Source of the DNA: Pseudomonas fluorescens
GTDB taxonomy: Bacteria; Pseudomonadota; Gammaproteobacteria; Pseudomonadales; Pseudomonadaceae
DNA: 64,000 bases
Direction: 5' to 3'
NCBI RefSeq assembly: GCF_040448305.1
Contig: NZ_CP148752.1
Span: 1,364,001-1,428,000, forward strand
The notes below the pieces were generated by a model. It had not been told where the DNA came from and did not search any database. It worked only from the letters and a program-made list of their open reading frames with translations. This document shows positions 25,790-34,451 of this stretch, piece by piece; the stretch's first letter is position 1; every line of letters begins with the position of its first letter. Made by a program: the position numbers and the translations under genes.

Positions 25790-26494
25790 ATGACTGACAA
25801 GCCTGGTTACCGTCGCCCGCAGGCGGGCACTCAGCCGGAATACCTGCACCCGGCCTATCAATCCACCAACCTGCGCTCGCCGTCGAAACCGTTGGTGTTC
25901 CTGCCTCATTCGTTGTCGGAAATTACCGGTCCGACCATCGGCGCCGAGCGCGTCAACGAAAAGGACAGCGACCTGACCGCCCAGCACGAGGGGCAGCCAC
26001 AGGGTGAGCGCATCATCATCCACGGCCGCGTGCTGGATGAAAACGGTCTGCCGGTGCCGGGGATTCTGGTGGAGATCTGGCAGGCCAACGCCGCCGGTCG
26101 CTACGCCCATGCCCGGGACCTGCACGACGCACCGCTGGACCCGAACTTCACCGGCACCGGCCGCACCGTGACCGACGCCGATGGCTGGTATCAGTTCCAG
26201 ACCATCAAGCCCGGCGCCTATCCGTGGGGCAACCACCACAACGCCTGGCGCCCGGCGCATATCCATTTCTCGCTGTTCGGGCCGAGCATCCTGACGCGCC
26301 TCGTGACGCAGATGTATTTCCCGGGCGACCCGTTGCTGGCGTACGACCCGATCTACAACTGCGTGCCCGATACCAGTGCCAAAGAGCGCTTGATCGCCAC
26401 GTTCGATCTGGAAAAAACCATCCCTTCCTATGCCCTCGGTTATCGCTGGGACATCGTTTTGCGCGGCCGCGACGCCACGCCGATGGAGAAATAA
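25790..26494 (+). CDS. pcaH: Protocatechuate 3,4-dioxygenase beta subunit
   Basis: 234 residues. The non-haem Fe(III) ligands of intradiol dioxygenases are all present: Tyr105, Tyr144, His157 and His159, with the same spacing as the P. putida enzyme (shifted by three). With PcaG it opens protocatechuate to beta-carboxy-cis,cis-muconate. A GAGGAA ribosome-binding site precedes the ATG. It lies within the pca cluster, 37 bp after pcaF, rather than at a separate locus as in P. putida. Confidence 0.96.
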   Translation: MTDKPGYRRPQAGTQPEYLHPAYQSTNLRSPSKPLVFLPHSLSEITGPTIGAERVNEKDSDLTAQHEGQPQGERIIIHGRVLDENGLPVPGILVEIWQANAAGRYAHARDLHDAPLDPNFTGTGRTVTDADGWYQFQTIKPGAYPWGNHHNAWRPAHIHFSLFGPSILTRLVTQMYFPGDPLLAYDPIYNCVPDTSAKERLIATFDLEKTIPSYALGYRWDIVLRGRDATPMEK

Positions 26495-26495
26495 G

Positions 26496-27062
26496 ATGAC
26501 GCTGACTGCGACCACGTCCCACACCGTCGGGCCGTACTACCACATCGGCCTGACCTGGCTGAACCGCGAAAACCTGACCGTCGAACAAACCCTGGGCGAG
26601 CGCGTGGCGATCACCGGGCAAGTGGTCGACGGCAATGGCGACATCGTCAACGACGCGATGCTGGAAGTCTGGCAGGCCAACGCCGCTGGCAAGTACGATC
26701 ACCCGGAAGACGACCAGGACAAACCCCTGGACGCGAACTTCGAAGGTTTTGGCCGGGTGCCGGTGGATGCCGAAGGGCGTTTCCGTTTCACCACCATCAA
26801 GCCGGGCACGGTCGAGGGGCTCAAAGGCACGACCCAGGCACCGCACCTGGTGGTGCTGGTGTTTGCCCGTGGCCTGGTCAAGCACTTGCTGACGCGGATT
26901 TACTTTGATGGCGAGGCGGCGAACGTGAATGATCCGTTGCTGGAGTGCGTGCCGGCCGAGCGCCGCAGTACGCTGCTGGCCAAGCAGGATGCGTCGGGCG
27001 TGTACCAGTGGAACGTGATTCTGCAGGGCACCGATGCCGAGACGGTGTTCTTCGACTATTAA
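26496..27062 (+). CDS. pcaG: Protocatechuate 3,4-dioxygenase alpha subunit
   Basis: 188 residues from the ATG one base after the pcaH stop; an earlier in-frame ATG would lie inside pcaH. Intradiol dioxygenase fold with the typical SHTVGPYYHIGL start and DGNGDIVNDAMLEVWQAN. The alpha subunit lacks the iron ligand set but shapes the active site with PcaH. A REP doublet follows. Confidence 0.95.
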   Translation: MTLTATTSHTVGPYYHIGLTWLNRENLTVEQTLGERVAITGQVVDGNGDIVNDAMLEVWQANAAGKYDHPEDDQDKPLDANFEGFGRVPVDAEGRFRFTTIKPGTVEGLKGTTQAPHLVVLVFARGLVKHLLTRIYFDGEAANVNDPLLECVPAERRSTLLAKQDASGVYQWNVILQGTDAETVFFDY

Positions 27063-27081
27063 CTGAAGACCGCAAAAAACT

Positions 27082-27169
27082 GTGGGAGCGAGCCTGCTCG
27101 CGAAAGCGGTGTATCAGACAACATTGATATCGACTGATACGACGCCTTCGCGAGCAGGCTCGCTCCCAC
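27082..27169. repeat. REP doublet
   Basis: Inverted REP cores separated by about 45 bp, between pcaG and pcaT, which are transcribed in the same direction. Confidence 0.94.
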
Positions 27170-27250
27170 AGGGGAAATGTATTGCTGATGTATCTGCGGA
27201 ACGGGAGTGTTGCAAAGTGTGTCTAGACTCTCTCTGTCCCCATTGAGTGA

Positions 27251-27258
27251 AAAAATAA
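27251..27258 (+). promoter_or_regulatory. A-rich Hfq/Crc-like motif at the pcaT start
   Basis: AAAAATAA runs into the pcaT ATG and fits AAnAAnAA. Confidence 0.4.
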
Positions 27259-28562
27259 TGACAACACCCGCAGCGCCTATAGCCCTTTATACGAGCGAAG
27301 AACGCAGCAAGCGGATCTTCGCCATTGTCGGTGCCTCGTCCGGCAACCTGGTCGAATGGTTCGACTTCTACGTCTACGCCTTCTGTGCGATCTATTTCGC
27401 ACCGGCGTTTTTTCCGTCTGATAACCCCACCGTGCAGCTGGTCAACACTGCTGGCGTGTTCGCCGCCGGGTTCCTGATGCGGCCGATTGGTGGCTGGATT
27501 TTCGGGCGCTTGGCGGACAAGCACGGACGCAAGAATTCGATGTTGATCTCGATTCTGATGATGTGTTTCGGCTCGCTGCTGATCGCCTGCCTGCCGACCT
27601 ACAACAGCATCGGGGTCTGGGCGCCGATCCTGTTGCTGTTCGCCCGTTTGCTGCAAGGCTTGTCGGTGGGCGGCGAGTACGGCACTACCGCGACCTATAT
27701 GAGTGAAGTGGCGCTCAAGGGCCAGCGCGGTTTCTTCGCCTCGTTCCAGTACGTGACCCTGATCGGCGGCCAGTTGCTCGCGGTGTCGCTGGTGGTGATC
27801 CTGCAACAGTTCCTCACCGAAGATGACCTGCGTGCCTACGGCTGGCGGATTCCCTTCGTGGTGGGTGCCATGGCGGCGCTGGTTTCGCTGTATCTGCGTC
27901 GTTCGCTGAAAGAAACCACCAGCAAGGAAATGCGCGAAAACAAGGACGCCGGCAGTATCCGCGCGTTGTTTCGCGACCATAAAGCCGCGTTCATCACCGT
28001 GCTCGGATACACCGCCGGTGGCTCGCTGATTTTCTACACCTTCACCACTTACATGCAGAAGTACCTGGTGAACACCGCCGGCATGCCGGCCAAGACCGCC
28101 AGCTACATCATGACCGGCGCGCTGTTCCTCTATATGTGCATGCAACCGATTTTCGGCATGCTCTCCGACAGGATCGGCCGGCGTAACTCGATGCTCTGGT
28201 TCGGCGCCCTCGGCACGCTGTTCACTGTGCCGATCCTGTTGAGCCTGAAAAGCGTGACAAGTCCGTTCCTGGCCTTTGTGTTGATTACCCTGGCGCTGGT
28301 GATCGTCAGTTTCTACACCTCGATCAGCGGTTTGGTAAAAGCCGAAATGTTCCCGCCGCAAGTACGTGCCTTGGGCGTTGGCCTGGCGTATGCGGTGGCG
28401 AATGCGATCTTCGGTGGCTCGGCGGAGTATGTGGCCTTGAGTCTCAAGGCCGTGGGCATGGAAAACTCCTTCTACTGGTACGTCACGGTGATGATGGCGG
28501 TGGCGTTCCTGTTCAGCCTGCGCCTGCCGAAACAGGCGAAGTATCTGCAGCAAGACCTTTGA
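27258..28562 (+). CDS. pcaT: Dicarboxylate MFS transporter PcaT
   Basis: 434 residues from the ATG that begins MTTPAAPIALY; the open frame extends upstream without support. About twelve membrane segments, of the metabolite:H+ symporter branch: NLVEWFDFYVYAF in the first segment, GGWIFGRLADKHGRK in loop 2-3 and QGLSVGGEYGTTATYMSE. PcaT is linked to beta-ketoadipate uptake in P. putida. It precedes pcaB by 45 bp and probably shares its transcript. Confidence 0.9.
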   Translation: MTTPAAPIALYTSEERSKRIFAIVGASSGNLVEWFDFYVYAFCAIYFAPAFFPSDNPTVQLVNTAGVFAAGFLMRPIGGWIFGRLADKHGRKNSMLISILMMCFGSLLIACLPTYNSIGVWAPILLLFARLLQGLSVGGEYGTTATYMSEVALKGQRGFFASFQYVTLIGGQLLAVSLVVILQQFLTEDDLRAYGWRIPFVVGAMAALVSLYLRRSLKETTSKEMRENKDAGSIRALFRDHKAAFITVLGYTAGGSLIFYTFTTYMQKYLVNTAGMPAKTASYIMTGALFLYMCMQPIFGMLSDRIGRRNSMLWFGALGTLFTVPILLSLKSVTSPFLAFVLITLALVIVSFYTSISGLVKAEMFPPQVRALGVGLAYAVANAIFGGSAEYVALSLKAVGMENSFYWYVTVMMAVAFLFSLRLPKQAKYLQQDL

Positions 28563-28607
28563 TCTTCACGCGTGGGCTGCAAAGGCCCGCGCCTTCAGGA
28601 ATTGTTT

Positions 28608-29966
28608 ATGAACCAGCGACCGGGCAATCAATTGTTCGATGCCTATTTCACTACCCGCGATATGCGTGAGGTGTTCTGCGATCAGGGCCGGGTCCAGGCC
28701 ATGCTCGATTTCGAAGCGGCACTGGCCCGGGCCGAAGCGCGGGTCGGGATGATTCCGTCGAGTGCTGTCGCGCCGATTGAAGCGGCTTGCAGCGCCGGGC
28801 TTTACGACTTTGCGGCGTTGGGCGAGGCGATTGCCACGGCCGGTAACTCGGCGATTCCGTTGGTCAAGGCGCTGGGCAAACAGATCGCTGCCACCGAAGC
28901 CGAACGCTATGTGCATCTGGGCGCGACCAGCCAGGACGTGATGGACAGCGGCCTGGTGCTGCAACTGCGCCGCGCACTGGAACTGATCGAGAGCGACCTG
29001 GCACAACTGGGGCAGACCCTCGCGTCCCAGGCCCGGCGCTACGCGACCACGCCATTGGCCGGACGCACCTGGCTGCAGCATGCGACGCCGGTCACCCTCG
29101 GCATGAAAATCGCCGGCTGGCTGGGGGCGGTGACCCGCAATCGCCAACGCTTGGCCGAACTCAAGCCGCGCCTGCTGGTGCTGCAATTCGGCGGTGCGTC
29201 CGGAACCCTTGCAGCCCTTGGCGAACAGGCCATGCCGATTGCCCAGGCGCTGGCTGAAGAACTGCAACTGACCTTGCCCGATCAGCCATGGCATACCCAG
29301 CGTGATCGCGTGGTGGAGTTCGGCGCCGTGCTCGGCCTGATCGCCGGCAGCCTCGGCAAACTCGGGCGCGATATCAGCCTGTTGATGCAAACCGAGGCCG
29401 CCGAAGTGTTCGAACCCTCGGCGCCGGGCAAGGGCGGTTCCTCGACCATGCCGCACAAACGCAATCCGGTGGGCGCGGCGGTGTTGATCGGCGCGGCGAC
29501 TCGCGTACCCGGTTTGCTCTCTACGCTGTTCAGCGCTATGCCCCAGGAACACGAACGCAGCCTCGGCCTGTGGCATGCCGAGTGGGAAACCCTGCCGGAA
29601 ATTTGCTGCCTGGTGTCCGGCAGCCTGCAGCAAGCGCTGTTGATTGCCCAAGGACTGGAAGTGGATGCCGAGCGCATGGCGCGCAACCTCGATTTGACCC
29701 AGGGCCTGGTGCTCGCCGAAGCGGTGAGCATCGTCCTCGCGCAACGGGTTGGGCGCGATACTGCGCACCATCTGCTCGAACAATGCTGCAAACGCGCCGT
29801 GGCCGAACAACGTCACCTGCGTGCAGTCCTCGGCGACGAACCGCAAGTGACCGCCGAACTGTCGGCGGCTGAACTCGATCATCTGCTGGACCCCGCCCAC
29901 TATCTCGGTCAGGCCAAAACCTGGGTCGAGAGGGCGGTGGCTGAACATTCTGCATTGACTGCCTGA
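28608..29966 (+). CDS. pcaB: 3-carboxy-cis,cis-muconate cycloisomerase
   Basis: 452 residues from the ATG that begins MNQRPGNQLFDAYF. Fumarase/aspartase superfamily, with the signature GSSTMPHKRNP at 277-287 and the HLGATSQDVMDSG loop at about 103-115. It lactonises beta-carboxy-muconate to gamma-carboxymuconolactone. pcaD starts 12 bp after its stop. Confidence 0.95.
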   Translation: MNQRPGNQLFDAYFTTRDMREVFCDQGRVQAMLDFEAALARAEARVGMIPSSAVAPIEAACSAGLYDFAALGEAIATAGNSAIPLVKALGKQIAATEAERYVHLGATSQDVMDSGLVLQLRRALELIESDLAQLGQTLASQARRYATTPLAGRTWLQHATPVTLGMKIAGWLGAVTRNRQRLAELKPRLLVLQFGGASGTLAALGEQAMPIAQALAEELQLTLPDQPWHTQRDRVVEFGAVLGLIAGSLGKLGRDISLLMQTEAAEVFEPSAPGKGGSSTMPHKRNPVGAAVLIGAATRVPGLLSTLFSAMPQEHERSLGLWHAEWETLPEICCLVSGSLQQALLIAQGLEVDAERMARNLDLTQGLVLAEAVSIVLAQRVGRDTAHHLLEQCCKRAVAEQRHLRAVLGDEPQVTAELSAAELDHLLDPAHYLGQAKTWVERAVAEHSALTA

Positions 29967-29978
29967 AGGAGACTTGCT

Positions 29979-30770
29979 GTGGCTTTTGTACAACTCGCCG
30001 AGGGCGAACTGCATTACCAACTCGATGGACCGGTCGATGCGCCGGTGCTGGTGCTGTCCAACTCCCTGGGCACGGACCTGCACATGTGGGACGCGCAGAT
30101 CCCTGCGTTCACCGAGCATTTTCGCGTGCTGCGTTTCGACACCCGTGGTCACGGCCAATCGCTGGTGACGCCTGGCCCGTACAGCATCGAGCAACTGGGC
30201 CGCGACGTGCTGGCGCTGCTGGATGCGTTGCACATCGAACGCGCGCATTTCTGCGGATTGTCCATGGGCGGGTTGATCGGCCAGTGGCTGGGCATCAATG
30301 CCGGTGAGCGCCTGAACAAGCTGATCGTGTGCAACACCGCAGCGAAAATCGGCGATCCGTCGGTGTGGAACCCGCGCATCGAAACGGTGCTGCGTGATGG
30401 TCAGGCGGCCATGGTTGCCCTGCGCGATGCGTCGATTGCCCGCTGGTTCACCCCGGACTTCTCCGAAGCCAACCCGGCGGCAGCCAAGCAGATTACCGAC
30501 ATGCTCGCGGCTACTTCGCCCGAAGGTTATGCGGCCAACTGCGCGGCGGTGCGCGATGCCGATTTCCGTGAACAGTTGTCTGCGATCAAGGTGCCGTTGC
30601 TGGTGATTGCCGGTAGCGAAGATGCGGTGACGCCACCGTCCGGTGGGCATTTCATTCAAGAGCATGTGCGCGGGGCCGAATACGCCGAGTTCTACGCAGC
30701 GCATTTGTCCAACGTCCAGGCTGGCAATGCGTTCAGCGAGCGCGTGCTGGCGTTTCTGTCGGCTGATTGA
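29979..30770 (+). CDS. pcaD: 3-oxoadipate enol-lactonase
   Basis: 263 residues starting with GTG, supported by GAAGGAG upstream. Alpha/beta hydrolase with nucleophile Ser95 in GLSMGG, an Asp in AGSEDAVTPP and a His in AAHLSNVQ near the end. It hydrolyses beta-ketoadipate enol-lactone to beta-ketoadipate. pcaC follows after 10 bp; the two are fused in some bacteria. Confidence 0.95.
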   Translation: MAFVQLAEGELHYQLDGPVDAPVLVLSNSLGTDLHMWDAQIPAFTEHFRVLRFDTRGHGQSLVTPGPYSIEQLGRDVLALLDALHIERAHFCGLSMGGLIGQWLGINAGERLNKLIVCNTAAKIGDPSVWNPRIETVLRDGQAAMVALRDASIARWFTPDFSEANPAAAKQITDMLAATSPEGYAANCAAVRDADFREQLSAIKVPLLVIAGSEDAVTPPSGGHFIQEHVRGAEYAEFYAAHLSNVQAGNAFSERVLAFLSAD

Positions 30771-30780
30771 GGGTATTGCA

Positions 30781-31173
30781 GTGGATGAGAAACAACGTTA
30801 CGACGAGGGCATGGAAGTCCGTCGCGCGGTCCTTGGCGACGCCCACGTCGACCGCAGCCTGAACGCCCTGACCGAGTTCAACTCGGAGTTTCAGGAGATG
30901 ATCACCCGCCACGCCTGGGGCGACATCTGGACCCGCCCGGGCCTGCCGCGTCATACCCGCAGCCTGATCACCATCGCCATGCTGATCGGCATGAACCGCG
31001 AGGGCGAACTCAAACTGCACTTGCGCGCCGCCGCCAACAACGGCGTCAGCCGTGGCGAGATCAAGGAAGTGATCATGCAGAGCGCAATCTACTGCGGGAT
31101 TCCGGCGGCCAATGCGACGTTCCACCTGGCCGAGTCAGTGTGGGATGAGTTGGGGGTTGAGTCGCGGGGGTAA
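30781..31173 (+). CDS. pcaC: 4-carboxymuconolactone decarboxylase
   Basis: 130 residues starting with GTG (MDEKQRYDEGMEVRRAVLG). This start sits 10 bp after the pcaD stop; an earlier in-frame ATG would lie inside pcaD. It belongs to the AhpD/CMD fold, with the helical RAAANNGVSRGEIKEVIMQSAIYCGIPAAN region. It decarboxylates gamma-carboxymuconolactone to the enol-lactone used by PcaD. It ends the plus-strand pca run and is convergent with the OprD porin gene. Confidence 0.95.
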   Translation: MDEKQRYDEGMEVRRAVLGDAHVDRSLNALTEFNSEFQEMITRHAWGDIWTRPGLPRHTRSLITIAMLIGMNREGELKLHLRAAANNGVSRGEIKEVIMQSAIYCGIPAANATFHLAESVWDELGVESRG

Positions 31174-31204
31174 CTCCAGCGATTGGCGGTGCCTGTACTG
31201 ACCT

Positions 31205-31286
31205 CATCGCGAGCAAGCTCGCTCCCACAGTTGACCGAGTCGCTAAGGCGAACGCGGACCAATGTGGGAGCGAGCTTGCTCGCGAT
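31205..31286. repeat. REP doublet
   Basis: Inverted pair in the convergent gap between pcaC and the OprD-family gene, so it may also help end both transcripts. Confidence 0.94.
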
Positions 31287-31300
31287 GGCGGTGGTGAGAG

Positions 31301-32560
31301 TTACAACAGGCTGATCGGATAGCTGATGATCAACCGGTTCTCATCGAACTCGTTATTGCTGTAATCCCGGCGCATGGTCGAGTTGCGCCATTTCAGGTTC
31401 AGGTCTTTCAGCGCACCGCTCTGCACGGTGTAGCCCAGTTCCGATTCCCGTCCCCATTCCTTGCCGTCGGTGATAGTGCCGGTGTGCACATTGTCACCGC
31501 TGATGTAGCGGTTCATCAGGGTCAAGCCCGGTACGCCCACGGCGGCGAAGTTGTAGTCGTGGCGCACTTGCCAGGATTTCTCCCGGGCATTGTCGTAGCT
31601 GGAGTTGTAGCTGTCGTTGGCCAGGGTGCCGCCGCTGGTGCCGTTGACCCGCATCCAGGCATTGTCACCAGTGAGTTTTTGCAGGCCGACGTAGAACGTG
31701 TTGCCGCCGTGCTTGGCCGAAAACAAGCCGTACATGGTCTTGTTGTCCAACTCGCCGGCCCGGGCGCTGCCGTCATCCTTGCCGTAGAAGAAACCCAGGT
31801 TGGCGCCCAGGGTCCAGTCGCCGATCGGCTGGTTGTGGGTCAGGTTGATGAATTGCTGGCTGTAGATGTCCTTGAGCTCGGCGTTCCACAGACCGACCTG
31901 GGTGCGCTTGTCGTTGAACACGTACTCGCCGCCCTGGAAGTTGAAACGGTCGGAGGTGAACGCGGCTTTGCCGGTCATCGACATGTCGTTCATGCTGCTG
32001 TCGTCCCGTGGGCTGTTCTGGCGGAACTGGCCGCCGTAGAGCGTCAGGCCATTGATTTCCTTCGAGGTGATCTGGCCGCCACGGAAGGTTTGCGGCAGCG
32101 AACGACCGTCGTCCGAACGCAGGATTGGCAGCACCGGCATCCACTCGCCGACTTTCACTTCGGTCTGCGACAGCTTGGCCTTGAACGCGACGTTGGTGCG
32201 CCCGAAGTTATCCGCCGGGCGACCGTCATGATCCAGCGGCAGCAGTTGCGTACCGCCGGTGCCTTTGCCGCCGTCGAGCTTCACCGAATACAAACCGAGC
32301 ACATCCATGCCGAACCCGACGGTGCCCTGGGTGAAGCCGGACTTGGCGTCGAGGATGAAACTCTGCGTCCACTCTTCAGCCTTGCCCTGGGCTTTGGTCG
32401 GGTTGGTGAAGTTGCGGTTGATGTAGAAGTTGCGCAGGTTCAGGTTGACCTTGGCCCCTTCGACAAAACCCGACTCTTCGGCGTAGGCGGGCAGGGCGGC
32501 ACTGGCCAGGGCGGCGGCGATCAGGCTGGGAACGAAATACTGCGCGGTGGAAGACGTCAT
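31301..32560 (-). CDS. OprD-family outer-membrane porin
   Basis: 419 residues. A signal peptide is present (MTSSTAQYFVPSLIAAALASAALPAYA), and the mature protein is a beta-barrel with the OprD features FVEGAKVNLNLRNFYINRNF and a C-terminal ending in hydrophobic residues (LIISYPISLL). OprD/OccK-type porins admit carboxylates; its position at the end of the pca cluster suggests aromatic acid or protocatechuate entry. In P. putida a porin gene (pcaP) is found at the end of the pca cluster. Convergent with pcaC. Confidence 0.88.
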   Translation of the reverse strand: MTSSTAQYFVPSLIAAALASAALPAYAEESGFVEGAKVNLNLRNFYINRNFTNPTKAQGKAEEWTQSFILDAKSGFTQGTVGFGMDVLGLYSVKLDGGKGTGGTQLLPLDHDGRPADNFGRTNVAFKAKLSQTEVKVGEWMPVLPILRSDDGRSLPQTFRGGQITSKEINGLTLYGGQFRQNSPRDDSSMNDMSMTGKAAFTSDRFNFQGGEYVFNDKRTQVGLWNAELKDIYSQQFINLTHNQPIGDWTLGANLGFFYGKDDGSARAGELDNKTMYGLFSAKHGGNTFYVGLQKLTGDNAWMRVNGTSGGTLANDSYNSSYDNAREKSWQVRHDYNFAAVGVPGLTLMNRYISGDNVHTGTITDGKEWGRESELGYTVQSGALKDLNLKWRNSTMRRDYSNNEFDENRLIISYPISLL

Positions 32561-32824
32561 GAGCTCGGGTCTCTCTAATTCTTGGGGATGAAGCGGGGTG
32601 ATGCCGCAACCCGGGGTTGCAGACGAATATTCGAAATCAGCACAAAACGAAGCAGGTCAGCCGGAGAGGGCAGGGCGCAGGGGCATGGTGTCGAACCTGT
32701 TGTTATTGGTTTTGTGGTTCGGATGGTGCGGGGAATGTACTGGATGGTTCAATCGTAAAAAGCGGGTTTTGGGCGATTATCGAACGTAACATTGATTGGG
32801 GTTTTGTGTTGACTGCACTGGCCT

Positions 32825-32909
32825 TATCGCGAGCAGGCTCGCTCCCACATTCGACTGCATTCTATCTGTAAGAACTCGGTTACCTGTGGGAGCGAGCTTG
32901 CTCGCGATG
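32825..32909. repeat. REP doublet
   Basis: Inverted pair of GAGCAGGCTCGCTCCCAC and GTGGGAGCGAGCTTGCTC upstream of the emhC terminator. Confidence 0.94.
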
Positions 32910-32950
32910 GGGCCATAACTGACGAGACAACTTTTCAGGAAGCCAACAAA

Positions 32951-32972
32951 AAGCCCACCAATCGGTGGGCTT
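32951..32972 (-). terminator. emhABC terminator
   Basis: The stem AAGCCCACC/GGTGGGCTT with an AATC loop, followed on the minus strand by an A/T-rich tail, just after the emhC stop. Confidence 0.8.
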
Positions 32973-32990
32973 CGTGTTTTCACTGCACTA

Positions 32991-34451
32991 TCAGAAATAC
33001 TTCATCTTCGGCGCTTCTTCTTTCAATGGCTCGTTCTTCGCCGTCTGTTCGTTCCAGCCACCACCCAGGGCCTTGTACAGGTTGACCTGGCTGATCAGTT
33101 GCGCCAGACGGTCTGTGATCAGCACCTGTTGCGCACTGAACAGCTGACGCTGGGCGTCGAGGAAGGTCAGGTTGCTGTCGACACCGATGCGGTAGCGACG
33201 CTCGGCCAGGCGGTAGTAGTCCTGGTTGGCACTGACGAAATCTTTCTGTGCCTGCAACTGCTGGACGTAGGTCTGGCGGGCGGCCAGGCCGTCGGCGACT
33301 TCCTGGAAGGCCGTTTGAATGGACTTCTCGTAGTTCGCCACGCCGATGTCTTTCTGGATTTTCGAGTAATCCAGACTGGCGCGCAGGCTGCCGGCGTTGA
33401 AGATCGGCAGGTTGATCTGCGGCTGGAACAACCAGGTGCCCGAACCACCCTTGAACAGACCGGACAGGTCCGGACTCAGGGTGCCCGCATTGGCCGTGAG
33501 GCTGATGCTCGGGAAGAACGCCGCCCGCGCCGCGCCGATGTTGGCGTTGGCAGCCTTCAGGTTGTACTCGGCCTGAAGGATGTCCGGACGACGATGCAGC
33601 AGGTCCGACGGCAGGCCAGGCGGAACGTCGCTCAGCAGGTCGTCGTCAAGCGGTTTGGCCGCTTGCAGGTTGGCCGGGATACCGGTGCCGAGCAGCAGCA
33701 CCAGGCTGTTCTCGTCCTGGGCGACCTGGCGGGTGTACTTGGCCAGTTGCGCACGGGCGTTTTCCACCGAGGTGCGCGACTGCGCCAGGTCCAGGGCCGA
33801 GGCGACCCCGACTTCGTTGCTGCGGGCGGTGAGCTTGTAGCTCTCCTCGAAGGCGGCCAGGGTGTCCTGGGTCAGCTTGTACAGTTCCTTGTCGGCCTGC
33901 CAGGTCAGGTAGGCATTGGCCACACTGGCCACCAGGCTGATCTGCGTGCTGCGGCGGCCTTCTTCAGTGGCGAAGTACTTCTGCAACGCTTCTTCGTTCA
34001 GGCTGCGAACCCGACCGAACAGGTCGAGTTCGTAGGCGCTGATGCCAACAGTTGCCGAGTAGGAACTGGTGATGCCGGCTTCGCCGGTCTGTGAAGCGTC
34101 AGCCGGAAGCCGCTGACGGCTGCCGGTGCCGTTGGCCGAGACGGCCGGGAACAGATCGGCACGGGAGATGCGGTACTGAGCCGCAAACGCATCGATGTTC
34201 AGGGCCGCGACACGCAGGTCACGGTTGTTTTCCAGGGCCACCTGGATCAGCTGTTGCAGCGCCGGGTCATGGAAAAACTGCTTCCAGCCCTGCTCGGCAG
34301 CCGCTTGCGCCGGTGCCTGGGCCGGCGAGTACGCCAGGCCCTGCGGGTACTGGCCCGCTACCGGCGCTTCGGGCTGCTGATAATCAGGTATCAGCGAGCA
34401 GCCACCGAGCACAAAGGCGGCGACTGCCAGGGAGAGTAGCGACTTGCTCAT
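32991..34451 (-). CDS. emhC: RND efflux outer-membrane channel (EmhC/TtgC/OprM type)
   Basis: 486 residues, an outer-membrane lipoprotein. The signal peptide has the lipobox VLGGC, with acylated Cys18. Two outer-membrane efflux repeats give the trimeric channel-tunnel fold; GIPANLQAAKPLDDDLLSDVPPG lies between them. It completes the pump with EmhB and EmhA. Its start overlaps the emhB stop by one base (TAATG). The emh name follows P. fluorescens usage; ttgC and oprM are the counterparts in other species. Confidence 0.94.
   Translation of the reverse strand: MSKSLLSLAVAAFVLGGCSLIPDYQQPEAPVAGQYPQGLAYSPAQAPAQAAAEQGWKQFFHDPALQQLIQVALENNRDLRVAALNIDAFAAQYRISRADLFPAVSANGTGSRQRLPADASQTGEAGITSSYSATVGISAYELDLFGRVRSLNEEALQKYFATEEGRRSTQISLVASVANAYLTWQADKELYKLTQDTLAAFEESYKLTARSNEVGVASALDLAQSRTSVENARAQLAKYTRQVAQDENSLVLLLGTGIPANLQAAKPLDDDLLSDVPPGLPSDLLHRRPDILQAEYNLKAANANIGAARAAFFPSISLTANAGTLSPDLSGLFKGGSGTWLFQPQINLPIFNAGSLRASLDYSKIQKDIGVANYEKSIQTAFQEVADGLAARQTYVQQLQAQKDFVSANQDYYRLAERRYRIGVDSNLTFLDAQRQLFSAQQVLITDRLAQLISQVNLYKALGGGWNEQTAKNEPLKEEAPKMKYF

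Larger units (their letters stand above)
32561..32990. other. Non-coding region between the porin gene and emhC
   Basis: 430 bp. It holds the porin promoter and leader on its left, one REP doublet (32825-32909) and the emhC terminator (32951-32972) on its right. No gene is convincing. Confidence 0.6.

Noticed and set aside
28566..30704. A 712-codon open frame on the minus strand opposite pcaB and pcaD
   Set aside because: It is the antisense of two well-supported genes with high third-position G+C, which often leaves long open reverse frames. Its product has no recognisable domain.
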